Of a DNA stretch of 64,000 nt, positions 1-7,355 are shown piece by piece. The DNA comes from Mitsuokella sp. oral taxon 131 str. W9106 (GTDB lineage Bacteria > Bacillota > Negativicutes > Selenomonadales > Selenomonadaceae): the NCBI RefSeq assembly GCF_000469545.1, contig NZ_KI273065.1:1-64000 (forward strand), in the 5' to 3' direction. Numbering within the stretch: the first letter of the stretch is position 1; each line of letters begins with the position of its first letter. A model generated the notes under the pieces. That model was not told the origin of the DNA. It did not search any database and saw only the letters and a list, made by a program, of their open reading frames with translations. The translations under genes were made by a program, and so were the position numbers.

Positions 1-117
1 TCCCCCTGTCAATACCTTTTTGAAAAAAGTTTTTTACAAGAAGAATCCGTCCGCAAGGCTGCGCGCTGCTTCTCTTGCTAAAGGGAAAAGCCCTCATGTT
101 TCGCTGAAACTGTATCG
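1..117. other. Window edge downstream of lacZ
   Basis: This stretch lies beyond the lacZ stop codon. I see no gene and no convincing terminator in it. Read on the minus strand, a perfect TTGACA -35 hexamer lies at 7-12, so a promoter for a further minus-strand gene may straddle the window edge, but its -10 would fall outside. Confidence 0.3.
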
Positions 118-3100
118 TCAAATCCCCTTCATCCAAAACGCAAAGCGGCGGTCTTCATTCTTGTGCGTGTATTCTTCCAGCACAGGTGCCCCCCATGTAT
201 CGTCGCCGCCCACGCCGCACATGCCAGCAGATGCGCGAAGATACGTATGGTGCACGACAGGCAGGTCGTGCGGATGACGTGCGGTCTCTAGCTCATGTGG
301 GCTATACGGACTCGCTGATGCTTCAAACGGCACCGTACCCGCTCCAGCGTAGACGCGGATGCCGCGGCCGCGGCGATCGCGCGCCTCGAACCAACGGATG
401 CCTCCATGGTTGCCGCTCTCCTGCGGCCGAAGATACGGCTCTACGCCATCGGCAAGAGACTGCTCGTAGATGCCAAGCCGCCCGCCTTCCATGCGATCAA
501 TGTAGTTATCCGCCGCGCCCAGCCCATAGTAACGGATTCGGTCATAGTCTGCGGGAAGCGTAAAGAGGAGTGCGAAATCCGGCATATCGGAGAGCCCTTC
601 CACTTTTTTATAGTCGAGCGTTGCCTTTATCGCACCATCCTCGTGCACTTCCCACATCACCGTGCATGCGGCGGCAGGATTCGTCGCAAGTCTGTAGAAA
701 AAGCGCACCGCGACAGTCTCGGCCTCTGTCTCACGCTGCCCGTTTTGCCCGAAGTATGGGCTTCCCATCTCAAACGGTGCACCGTCAACAGCAAATGCGA
801 TCCTTTCGCACTTCTTGTAGAGGCTCGCGAGTTTCCACTGTGCGCAGTCCGCCATGCGGCGGCTGCCGTAGTCGTTGTCGATCGGCGCACGCCAAAAGAG
901 CGGCTGCGGCATTTCTTCGATGAGTTCCTGTCCGCCATAACGGTACGAAACGAGATTTCCCTGCGCGCTTGAAAACATGAGCGAAAATCCCTCGCCCTGC
1001 ACGCCGAGATTGATATCGCTGACAACGACGCGCAGGCGTCTCGCCTTCACGAGCGGTACAGCGGCTTCATAGCCCGTATGGCGGGAAAGCCACGCAGCGG
1101 CAGGCGAAAGCTCTGGCGAAGCAGCGCGTTCGGGAAGAACCGTCTGCCCGAATGCAATCTCGTATCCGCGTTCTGCCCAAAGCGTATTGTCTGAAAGGCA
1201 GAGGGATGCCGTGAGCACGTATTCTCCCGTGCCGTAATGCGGCACGCAAATCTCGATTTCATCCGACTTTCCCGCTGCGATATGCGGAGCGTCCTGCTCG
1301 CTCTTCCATACTGCCCGCCCATCGCGCAGAAGTGAGAGTCGCAGCGTATATTCCGCCGCGTCAGCAAACAAGCTTTTATTCTCGATTTTGACGTAATCCC
1401 ATGCAGGCGTGATCGCGAAGTTCTGATAGTTGAATTTAACTTCCTGCAGTTTTGTCGTCGGACGACGGTCTGAAAAGAAAATTCCGTTTCCGCTGAAACT
1501 GTAGTCCGACGGGCGATCGCCGAAGTCACCGCCATAGCAAAGCATTTCTTTGCCGTAACGATCACGCCGCCAAATCGCTTGATCGACGAAATCCCAAATA
1601 AAGCCGCCCTGATAGAGGGCATCCTCTTCGGCAAGCCGCGTATACTGATGCATGCCGCCGTTGCTGTTTCCCATCGAATGCGTGTACTCGCAGCAGATAA
1701 ACGGCTTGTCACGATGCACGGCGAGGAATTTCTTAATGTCCGCCACCTTCGTGTACATTTGGCTTTCCATGTCGCTCGTCGCATTGTAGCGGCGATCCCA
1801 GAAAATGCTCTCGTAATGCACGAGACGTGACGGATCTCTGCGGCGGAAGTACGCATGCATCTCGCAGAGGTCACGTCCGCCGCACGACTCGTTTCCGCAC
1901 GACCACATCAGAATGGATGCGTGGTTCTTGTCGCGTTCAAGCATCGCCTCCGCACGCGCGAGCACGGCATCGAGCCAAGCTGGATTATCATTTGGTACCG
2001 TATTTTCATCTCGCTTGCATACACCGTTGCGCATCCACGAGCCATGGGTCTCGAGATTCGTCTCGTCAATGACATAGAGTCCATAGCGATCCGCAAGATC
2101 GTAGATATAACTGCTGTTTGGATAATGCGACATGCGAAGCGCATTGATGTTGTTCCGCTTCATTTCACGAATGTCCTGCTCGAAAAGCGCGGGATTCATC
2201 GCGCGTCCATTGTAGCAGTCGAATTCATGACGATTGACGCCCTTGAACACGATGCGCTTGCCGTTGATCTTCATGAGCGTTTCATCTATCTTAAACTCGC
2301 GAAAGCCGATGTTCTGTGTCGTGACCTCCTGTACGTTCCCCGCAGTATCCTTGACGCGAATGAGTGCGCGGTAGAGATGCGGATGCTCGGCACTCCACAG
2401 CTTTGCCCCATTCAGCGTACCGGAAAGCGTACACGTTCCGTCTTTTGCATCGCGGCAAAGCGCGAGAACCTGCTCGCCGTTTTCATCGTAAAGCGTAAGA
2501 TCGACTTGTGCTGCCATGCCCAAAAGTTTGCAGTCCACCGCAAGCGAGCCATCCCGATAGTTATTTATAGGCGATGCGTGGACAAAAATATCCTCGATAT
2601 GTGCAGCCGGCTTCGTGTAGAGCACGACGGGGCGGAAAATGCCGCTGAAACGCCAAAAATCCTGATCCTCAAGCCAACTGCCGCTCGCAAAGCGTACGAC
2701 CATCGCCGCGAGCTTGTTCTCGCCCGCTGTGAGGTACGGCGTGAGATCGAAGTCAGCCGGCGTGCAGCTATCTTCGCTGTAGCCGACGAAATGGCCGTTG
2801 AGCCACAAGCTAAGTGCGCAATCGACGCCTTGAAATGAAATGAATACCTGCTTCCAGTCCGCCGGCGCCTCAAAGTATTTCACATAGCAGCCGACGGGAT
2901 TTTCACGCTTCGGGATCTCCCCCTGTTTCACGCACTCATGCCCGTCCCAAGGATACGTCGTATTCGTATAGTGCGGATAGCCGTATCCCTCCATCTGAAT
3001 ATGTGCGGGAACGCGGATCGTCTCCCAGTCGTGACAGTCATATGCCGCTTCCATGAAGTCCATCGGCACACGTGCAAGATTCGGCGCATATGCGAAATGC

Positions 3101-3249
3101 CACAGACCGTCCATGGATCGATAGCATGAGGACCGGCCTGCCGCAAGCTCCTCCTCCGTGCGGTAAACGATGTGGTCACTGTGTGCAGGCAGGCGATTCT
3201 CTTCGAAATAACGCGGATCGGCAAGCTTTTCAAAATCGGACACGTTCAT
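118..3249 (-). CDS. lacZ: Beta-galactosidase, GH2 family (LacZ type)
   Basis: Hydrolyses lactose and related beta-galactosides in the cytoplasm. The protein is 1043 aa, about the size of E. coli LacZ (1023 aa). The two GH2 catalytic glutamates are visible: acid/base Glu454 in WSCGNES and nucleophile Glu521 in CCEYTHSMGNS. The N-terminal jelly-roll (around 50-210) and C-terminal Bgal_small_N region (around 770-1040) are as in the family. An in-frame start 28 codons upstream exists, but the ATG at 3249 is preceded by AAAAGGAGA at good distance and begins MNVSDFEKL, so I chose it. It is the last gene of a three-gene operon with a sugar symporter 62 bp upstream, which points to lactose or a galactoside as substrate. 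Substrate preference within beta-galactosides is inferred. Confidence 0.95.
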   Translation of the reverse strand: MNVSDFEKLADPRYFEENRLPAHSDHIVYRTEEELAAGRSSCYRSMDGLWHFAYAPNLARVPMDFMEAAYDCHDWETIRVPAHIQMEGYGYPHYTNTTYPWDGHECVKQGEIPKRENPVGCYVKYFEAPADWKQVFISFQGVDCALSLWLNGHFVGYSEDSCTPADFDLTPYLTAGENKLAAMVVRFASGSWLEDQDFWRFSGIFRPVVLYTKPAAHIEDIFVHASPINNYRDGSLAVDCKLLGMAAQVDLTLYDENGEQVLALCRDAKDGTCTLSGTLNGAKLWSAEHPHLYRALIRVKDTAGNVQEVTTQNIGFREFKIDETLMKINGKRIVFKGVNRHEFDCYNGRAMNPALFEQDIREMKRNNINALRMSHYPNSSYIYDLADRYGLYVIDETNLETHGSWMRNGVCKRDENTVPNDNPAWLDAVLARAEAMLERDKNHASILMWSCGNESCGGRDLCEMHAYFRRRDPSRLVHYESIFWDRRYNATSDMESQMYTKVADIKKFLAVHRDKPFICCEYTHSMGNSNGGMHQYTRLAEEDALYQGGFIWDFVDQAIWRRDRYGKEMLCYGGDFGDRPSDYSFSGNGIFFSDRRPTTKLQEVKFNYQNFAITPAWDYVKIENKSLFADAAEYTLRLSLLRDGRAVWKSEQDAPHIAAGKSDEIEICVPHYGTGEYVLTASLCLSDNTLWAERGYEIAFGQTVLPERAASPELSPAAAWLSRHTGYEAAVPLVKARRLRVVVSDINLGVQGEGFSLMFSSAQGNLVSYRYGGQELIEEMPQPLFWRAPIDNDYGSRRMADCAQWKLASLYKKCERIAFAVDGAPFEMGSPYFGQNGQRETEAETVAVRFFYRLATNPAAACTVMWEVHEDGAIKATLDYKKVEGLSDMPDFALLFTLPADYDRIRYYGLGAADNYIDRMEGGRLGIYEQSLADGVEPYLRPQESGNHGGIRWFEARDRRGRGIRVYAGAGTVPFEASASPYSPHELETARHPHDLPVVHHTYLRASAGMCGVGGDDTWGAPVLEEYTHKNEDRRFAFWMKGI

Positions 3250-3311
3250 AAGAATTCTCCTTTTCCCCTTCAGATTTTCCCTATGCCTGCGGGTAAAGAA
3301 AGCCAGTGTGC

Positions 3312-4724
3312 TTACTGATTCATTTCTTCCCATTTCTCCTCAAGCTCGAGCACGATGCGTGCATGCTCGCGCTCCGTAAGCGTAACCTTCGCACGATAGA
3401 GGATGGCGCCGAGAACGATGAAGACAAACGGGGCTATGAACATGACGTACTTGAAGTGCGTGAGGTTTTCCGGCGTAATCGTGTCGGCTGTAGCTCCTGC
3501 CGTCATGCCGACCCATATTGCCACAATGCCGATGATGCCGCTCGTGATTGCACCTGCGAGCTTATCGACAAGCGGACGCACGCAGAGGCAGAGCGCCTCG
3601 TCGCGATGCCCGAGCTTGAGCTGTCCATACTCGACCGTATCCGTGATCGTCATGAGGACGACGAGGAAAATGAGCGGCTGCGGCAGTGCGAACAGGCCAG
3701 CCGCGAAGAGCGTCATCGCGACATTCGTGCCTGCGAGTGCGTAGAGAATGACCGCAACGAGCATAATCGAAATCGAAGCAAAGAAGAGCTTGCGGCGGCT
3801 GAACTTCTGCGTGAGCGTCGGGAACAGCGCAACAGCGAGAAGGCCGATGATGACATTGATGACGCCGAGGAAAGAGAACTTGCTCGCGTCGCCAAGCACG
3901 TAAATAAAGTAGTAGAGATTCAGGTTGTTGATGAGGTTCTGACCAAGGCCGAAAACGAGGTACGCGCAGGCAACCCAAAGGAGCTGGTCATTCTTGATGA
4001 GGATCGAGAACACTTCGCTGAACGTCGTCTCCTGCTTGTTCTCGCGAAGCGCCGAGTCCTGCTCCTTCGTGCCGATGCCGAGAATGATGGCGCCGAGCGT
4101 TGCAATGCCGCCGCCTATGGCCGCAAAGGCAAACCATCCTGTCGGATCGCCCGCGCCGCCGTTCTGATTGGCAGAGAAATAGAGAACAATCGGCATGACG
4201 AGAATCGTGACGAGCTGGCCGCCGAATACCGAGCCGATACGCGCAAATGTCGCCGTGATTTCGCGTTCATGCGAGTCGAACGATAGTGCCGGAATCATCG
4301 ACCAAATCGCGACGTCCTTTGCCGAATAGAAAACATCCATGATGAGGTAGATGATGGCAAATGCGACGAGGTAGGCCATCGGATTCGACATCGTGAGACC
4401 GCCCATATCCGTGAAGAGAACAGCAAGCGTGATCGCCGCGACGAATGCGCCTGCGATGACCCATGGCTTGAACTTTCCCCAACGCGTCTTCGTCTTATCG
4501 ATTGTGTTTCCGATGAACGGGTCAATGAAGAGCTCGCCGATGCGCAGGACGAGAATGATCGTTGTAACAATGCCGATCATGTAGGCGTCGTGCGTCGGAT
4601 CTTCCGAGTGAAACAGGTTGCTCGTGACGAAGATCATGAAGTACGTGCCAATCATGGCATAGAAAAAATCGTGGCCGAACGTGCCGCAAGCATAGGCGAT
4701 GCGGGACCAAAACTGGCTTTTCAT
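3312..4724 (-). CDS. GPH-family sugar:cation symporter
   Basis: A 470-aa membrane protein with about twelve hydrophobic segments, resembling the glycoside-pentoside-hexuronide:cation symporters (MelB, LacS). The N-terminus (KSQFWSRIAYACGTFGHDFFYAMIG) and the region DPFIGNTIDKTKTRWGKFKPW, containing the family's D-x-x-x-G-x-x-x-D-x-x-x-(T/S)-x-x-G-x-x-(R/K)-P signature, are diagnostic. It lacks the PTS EIIA-like tail found in Streptococcus LacS. The start has AAGGAGG spaced seven bases upstream. It sits 12 bp downstream of the kinase-like gene and just upstream of lacZ, so lactose or galactoside uptake at the inner membrane is the likely job. The exact sugar and coupling ion cannot be read from the sequence. 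Confidence 0.9.
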   Translation of the reverse strand: MKSQFWSRIAYACGTFGHDFFYAMIGTYFMIFVTSNLFHSEDPTHDAYMIGIVTTIILVLRIGELFIDPFIGNTIDKTKTRWGKFKPWVIAGAFVAAITLAVLFTDMGGLTMSNPMAYLVAFAIIYLIMDVFYSAKDVAIWSMIPALSFDSHEREITATFARIGSVFGGQLVTILVMPIVLYFSANQNGGAGDPTGWFAFAAIGGGIATLGAIILGIGTKEQDSALRENKQETTFSEVFSILIKNDQLLWVACAYLVFGLGQNLINNLNLYYFIYVLGDASKFSFLGVINVIIGLLAVALFPTLTQKFSRRKLFFASISIMLVAVILYALAGTNVAMTLFAAGLFALPQPLIFLVVLMTITDTVEYGQLKLGHRDEALCLCVRPLVDKLAGAITSGIIGIVAIWVGMTAGATADTITPENLTHFKYVMFIAPFVFIVLGAILYRAKVTLTEREHARIVLELEEKWEEMNQ

Positions 4725-4736
4725 ATGACGCCCTCC

Positions 4737-5342
4737 TTAGCCTTTGAGCGTATGAATGTACGCAATGATGGCGTCCGCTATCTGATCAAGCGACGCCTTT
4801 GACGTGTTGACGACGAGATCGTAATGCTTGCCGTCGCCCCACTCAAGCCCCGTATAGTAATTGTAATAACGGGCGCGCTTCGCATCCTCCTTGTCGAGTT
4901 CCTTCAGCGATTTGCCATCGTACATCGTCTGACCGCGCTTTTCGCGGAATGCATCGTCGGCGCAGACGAAAACCGAGAACACGTCATCACGCTTCCGAAG
5001 TGCGAAATCCGCACAGCGCCCGAGCATGACACAGGAACCGTTATTTGCAAGCTTGCGGATCACCGCTGACTCCGAATGGAACATTTCGCGGCTCGAACTT
5101 CCCATTGACATACCGAATGAGTGAAAGGGAATAAAATTCATTGAAACCGGCTTTACCGTATTCTCCATCTCGAGGAGCTCCTTCTCCGATAGGTCGTTGA
5201 TCCCGAGCTTCGCCGCCGCGATATGGACGATCTGCCTGTCGTAGAGTTTCACGCCGAGCTTCTCCGCCAAGATGCCCGCTAGCTCACGCCCGCCGCAGCC
5301 ATACTGGCGGCTGACCGTGATGATACACTGGTTCTCCCCCAT
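4737..5342 (-). CDS. Cytidylate kinase-like family protein
   Basis: A 201-aa protein of the cytidylate-kinase-like P-loop family. The N-terminus has ITVSRQYGCGGRELA, the modified phosphate-binding loop of this family, and the middle has GSCVMLGRCADF and VFVCADDAFREKR. These proteins are common in anaerobic Firmicutes and usually lack a proven substrate; they are distinct from the housekeeping Cmk. It is the first gene of the lac-type operon, with GAGGAGG upstream of the ATG and the operator/promoter region directly ahead. Why a nucleotide-kinase-like protein heads a galactoside operon is unclear. It may phosphorylate a small molecule or act as a sensor; the sequence does not decide this. Confidence 0.8.
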   Translation of the reverse strand: MGENQCIITVSRQYGCGGRELAGILAEKLGVKLYDRQIVHIAAAKLGINDLSEKELLEMENTVKPVSMNFIPFHSFGMSMGSSSREMFHSESAVIRKLANNGSCVMLGRCADFALRKRDDVFSVFVCADDAFREKRGQTMYDGKSLKELDKEDAKRARYYNYYTGLEWGDGKHYDLVVNTSKASLDQIADAIIAYIHTLKG

Positions 5343-5363
5343 GGTAATTCCTCCTCACTAATC

Positions 5364-5406
5364 GCAAACGTTTACTTTTTCCTGTATTTTATTAGTAAAC
5401 GTTTTC
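5364..5406. promoter_or_regulatory. Pair of LacI-type operators
   Basis: Two copies of a 12-bp LacI-family-like operator lie in the 5' leader of the kinase-symporter-lacZ operon: GCAAACGTTTAC at 5364-5375 and GTAAACGTTTTC at 5395-5406. Each has the palindromic core AAACGTTT (5366-5373 and 5397-5404). Their centres are 31 bp apart, about three helical turns, so two dimers would sit on the same DNA face. Both lie downstream of the predicted -10. No LacI-family gene is in the window. Confidence 0.75.
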
Positions 5407-5417
5407 TATATGAGACT

Positions 5418-5446
5418 ATTATATGCGAACAATAGCGAAAAAGCAA
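5418..5446 (-). promoter_or_regulatory. Sigma-70 promoter of the lac-type operon
   Basis: On the minus strand, TTGCTT (5441-5446) is followed after exactly 17 bp by a perfect TATAAT (5418-5423). The start of transcription would be near 5411, a few bases before the first operator, giving a leader of about 70 nt. A repressor bound at the operators would block clearance or elongation. Confidence 0.7.
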
Positions 5447-5472
5447 GCCTTCTTTCCCTAAAAATCCATAAA

Positions 5473-5505
5473 AATGACCTCGCGATCATGGATCGTGAGG
5501 TCATT
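5473..5505 (-). terminator. Terminator after mfrABE
   Basis: A 15-bp stem (5473-5487 with 5491-5505, one G-T wobble, loop of three) is followed on the minus strand by TTTTTATGG. It ends the fumarate reductase operon and insulates the lac-type promoter downstream. Confidence 0.85.
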
Positions 5506-5527
5506 TGCTTCACGCAATCATTTGCAT

Positions 5528-6394
5528 TCATCCAATCTTAAGCTTGGACTGCCCCGTGACGTGCCGGTTGAAGCCGACGTCTTCTTTCGACATGCCGATA
5601 GCGAGACCAACGAGCTGCTGAAGGTGCAGGATCGGCATCTCCGTATCGGAATGAACGGCTTCACGTCCTTCCGGCCCATACATATCGAGCTGCATCTGGC
5701 AGAGCGGGCACGGCGTGACGACGAGACTGGCATCCGCCCTTGCGGCGCTTGCAGCGATCTGCCCCGTAACCGTCATGACATCGTGTTCTGCACCAAACTG
5801 CGCATGGAAACCGCAGCACTTACGGCTCGCATCGAACCAGACCGGCTCAGCACCGAGGCGGCGGATGAGTCGCTCGAGACTTTCCGGATGCTCGCCTTCT
5901 TCGTAGTTCATGACTTCATGCGGGCGCAGGATGTGACAGCCATAGTAGCCGGCGACCTTCATGCCGGCGAGTGCGCCCGTGACCTTGCCCTCGAAAAGCT
6001 CTGGATGCTGATCGAGCAACCAGAGGAAATGCGTGATCTCACTCGTGCCTTTGTACTCATACGGATGGCCGGCTTCCTTGAGAATGCCGTTGACCCTTGC
6101 CTTGAGCGCTGTATCGTGATCAAGGCGGTACTTTGCCATACGGAGCTGCAGCGTGCAAGTGTTGCAGACCGTCAGGATCGGAAGGCCAAGGTTCTCTGCG
6201 ATCGAGATATTGCGCGCGTTGACGGCAAGCGATGCGAGGTCACTCACGCCCTGCGCATGCGAAGCGCCGCAGCACGTCCAGTTCTGTATTTCTTCGATTT
6301 CAAGGCCGATCGCCTCGCAAACCTTCTTCAGCGAGGTATACGCCTCGGCTGCCGCTCCTTCGAGTACGCAGCCCGGAAACAATGCGTATTTCAT
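5528..6394 (-). CDS. mfrE: Fumarate reductase/SQR subunit E, HdrB-like
   Basis: A 288-aa protein with two CCG cysteine-rich domains as in heterodisulfide reductase HdrB and the E subunit of type-E succinate:quinone oxidoreductases. The cysteine sets are visible: Cys9, then WTCCGAS and VCNTC in the first half, and YYGCH, RKCCGFH and TPCPLC in the second. In Wolinella and Campylobacter the third subunit of MfrABE (formerly SdhABE) is of this kind and passes electrons from methylmenaquinol without a haem b anchor. It is the last gene of the operon, 3 bp after mfrB. There is no transmembrane segment, consistent with peripheral association. The name follows the Mfr complex; SdhE or TfrB-like would be equivalent. 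Confidence 0.85.
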   Translation of the reverse strand: MKYALFPGCVLEGAAAEAYTSLKKVCEAIGLEIEEIQNWTCCGASHAQGVSDLASLAVNARNISIAENLGLPILTVCNTCTLQLRMAKYRLDHDTALKARVNGILKEAGHPYEYKGTSEITHFLWLLDQHPELFEGKVTGALAGMKVAGYYGCHILRPHEVMNYEEGEHPESLERLIRRLGAEPVWFDASRKCCGFHAQFGAEHDVMTVTGQIAASAARADASLVVTPCPLCQMQLDMYGPEGREAVHSDTEMPILHLQQLVGLAIGMSKEDVGFNRHVTGQSKLKIG

Positions 6395-6397
6395 GGC

Positions 6398-7354
6398 TTA
6401 CACTTCCTCCTTCTCCGCTGCCTCGGCCGCCTTTACGACTGCATCAATCGTCTTGATTTCAGGGTTGACAGGATGCTTTTCCATCGGATTCATCTTGCCG
6501 ACGTTCATGAGACGCAGTGCCATCGGAAGACGCAGGCCTGCCGCAAGGAAGCCCTCGGACTTGATGTTGAGTTTCGACTCATCGAGCGTGCCCGATTCCT
6601 GGATATCGTCGTAGATCGCCTTCGCATGGCGCGCGCCGACGTTGTCATCCAGCTTATACTGAAAGGAGAGTGCCTTGAGCTTCTCGATCGCGCCGGCTGG
6701 ATCAAGACCTTTCGGGCACTTCGCCGTGCACTCCTGGCAGTTGAAGCAAGCCCAAAGACCGGCGTCAATCGCTGCCTTGACATGATCCTTCGCGTCCTTG
6801 TCGCGCGTATCCGTCGCGATTTTGAGGGCCTTGACAAAAGCGAATGGATCGAGGAAGTCATCCTCGTTCAGTGCGTTCTTGTTGCACTCCGAAACGCACG
6901 AGCCGCAGAGGATGCAGCCGGCGAGCTTCTTGTACTTATTGAAATCCGCCGGAGACTGGAGACAGCCCTTCTCCGCGGAGAATTCGTCCTTCGGATGAAC
7001 GACGGGCCTAATCTTCTTGATACGCGCGTACTTCGGATCCCAGTCGACGACGAGATCGCGGATGACGCGGAAATTGCCGAGCGGCTCGATCGTAAGCTCT
7101 TCGCTCCGATAGCGCTTCATGAGGCCCTCGACGAGGACCTCGCAGGAAAGCTCTGCATTGCCGTTGACACGCGTTGCACAAGCGCCACAGATGCTCGAAC
7201 GGCAGGAACAAGCAAACGAAAGCGTCGGATCCTGCTTCTCCTTGATTTCCGTCAGTGCACCGAGGATCGTCATGCCCGTCTGCACTTCGACTTTATAAGT
7301 CTGAACCCACTTCTTTCCATCAACGAAGCGATGGATGTTCAGCGTTGCCTGCAT
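6398..7354 (-). CDS. mfrB: Fumarate reductase/SQR iron-sulfur subunit
   Basis: A 318-aa iron-sulfur protein carrying electrons between subunit E and the flavoprotein. The N-terminal ferredoxin domain has CSCRSSICGAC and a later cysteine in ELSC for the 2Fe-2S cluster. The C-terminal domain has CILCGSCVSEC and CFNCQECTAKCPKG, the usual ligands for the 4Fe-4S and 3Fe-4S (or 4Fe-4S) clusters. It is longer than E. coli FrdB (244 aa), with an extra C-terminal tail of about 80 residues. The longest frame begins 25 codons earlier inside the flavoprotein gene, but ATG 7354 has AGGAAG upstream and starts with the conserved beta strand. It begins one base after the flavoprotein stop, implying translational coupling. 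Confidence 0.93.
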   Translation of the reverse strand: MQATLNIHRFVDGKKWVQTYKVEVQTGMTILGALTEIKEKQDPTLSFACSCRSSICGACATRVNGNAELSCEVLVEGLMKRYRSEELTIEPLGNFRVIRDLVVDWDPKYARIKKIRPVVHPKDEFSAEKGCLQSPADFNKYKKLAGCILCGSCVSECNKNALNEDDFLDPFAFVKALKIATDTRDKDAKDHVKAAIDAGLWACFNCQECTAKCPKGLDPAGAIEKLKALSFQYKLDDNVGARHAKAIYDDIQESGTLDESKLNIKSEGFLAAGLRLPMALRLMNVGKMNPMEKHPVNPEIKTIDAVVKAAEAAEKEEV

Positions 7355-7355
7355 A

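Noticed and set aside
20-277. 85-codon plus-strand frame at the window start
   Set aside because: No ribosome site, no motif, and most of it is antisense to the 3' end of lacZ.
3250-3333. 28-codon N-terminal extension of LacZ
   Set aside because: The extension covers the gap and the ribosome site AAAAGGAGA, and GH2 enzymes do not have it.
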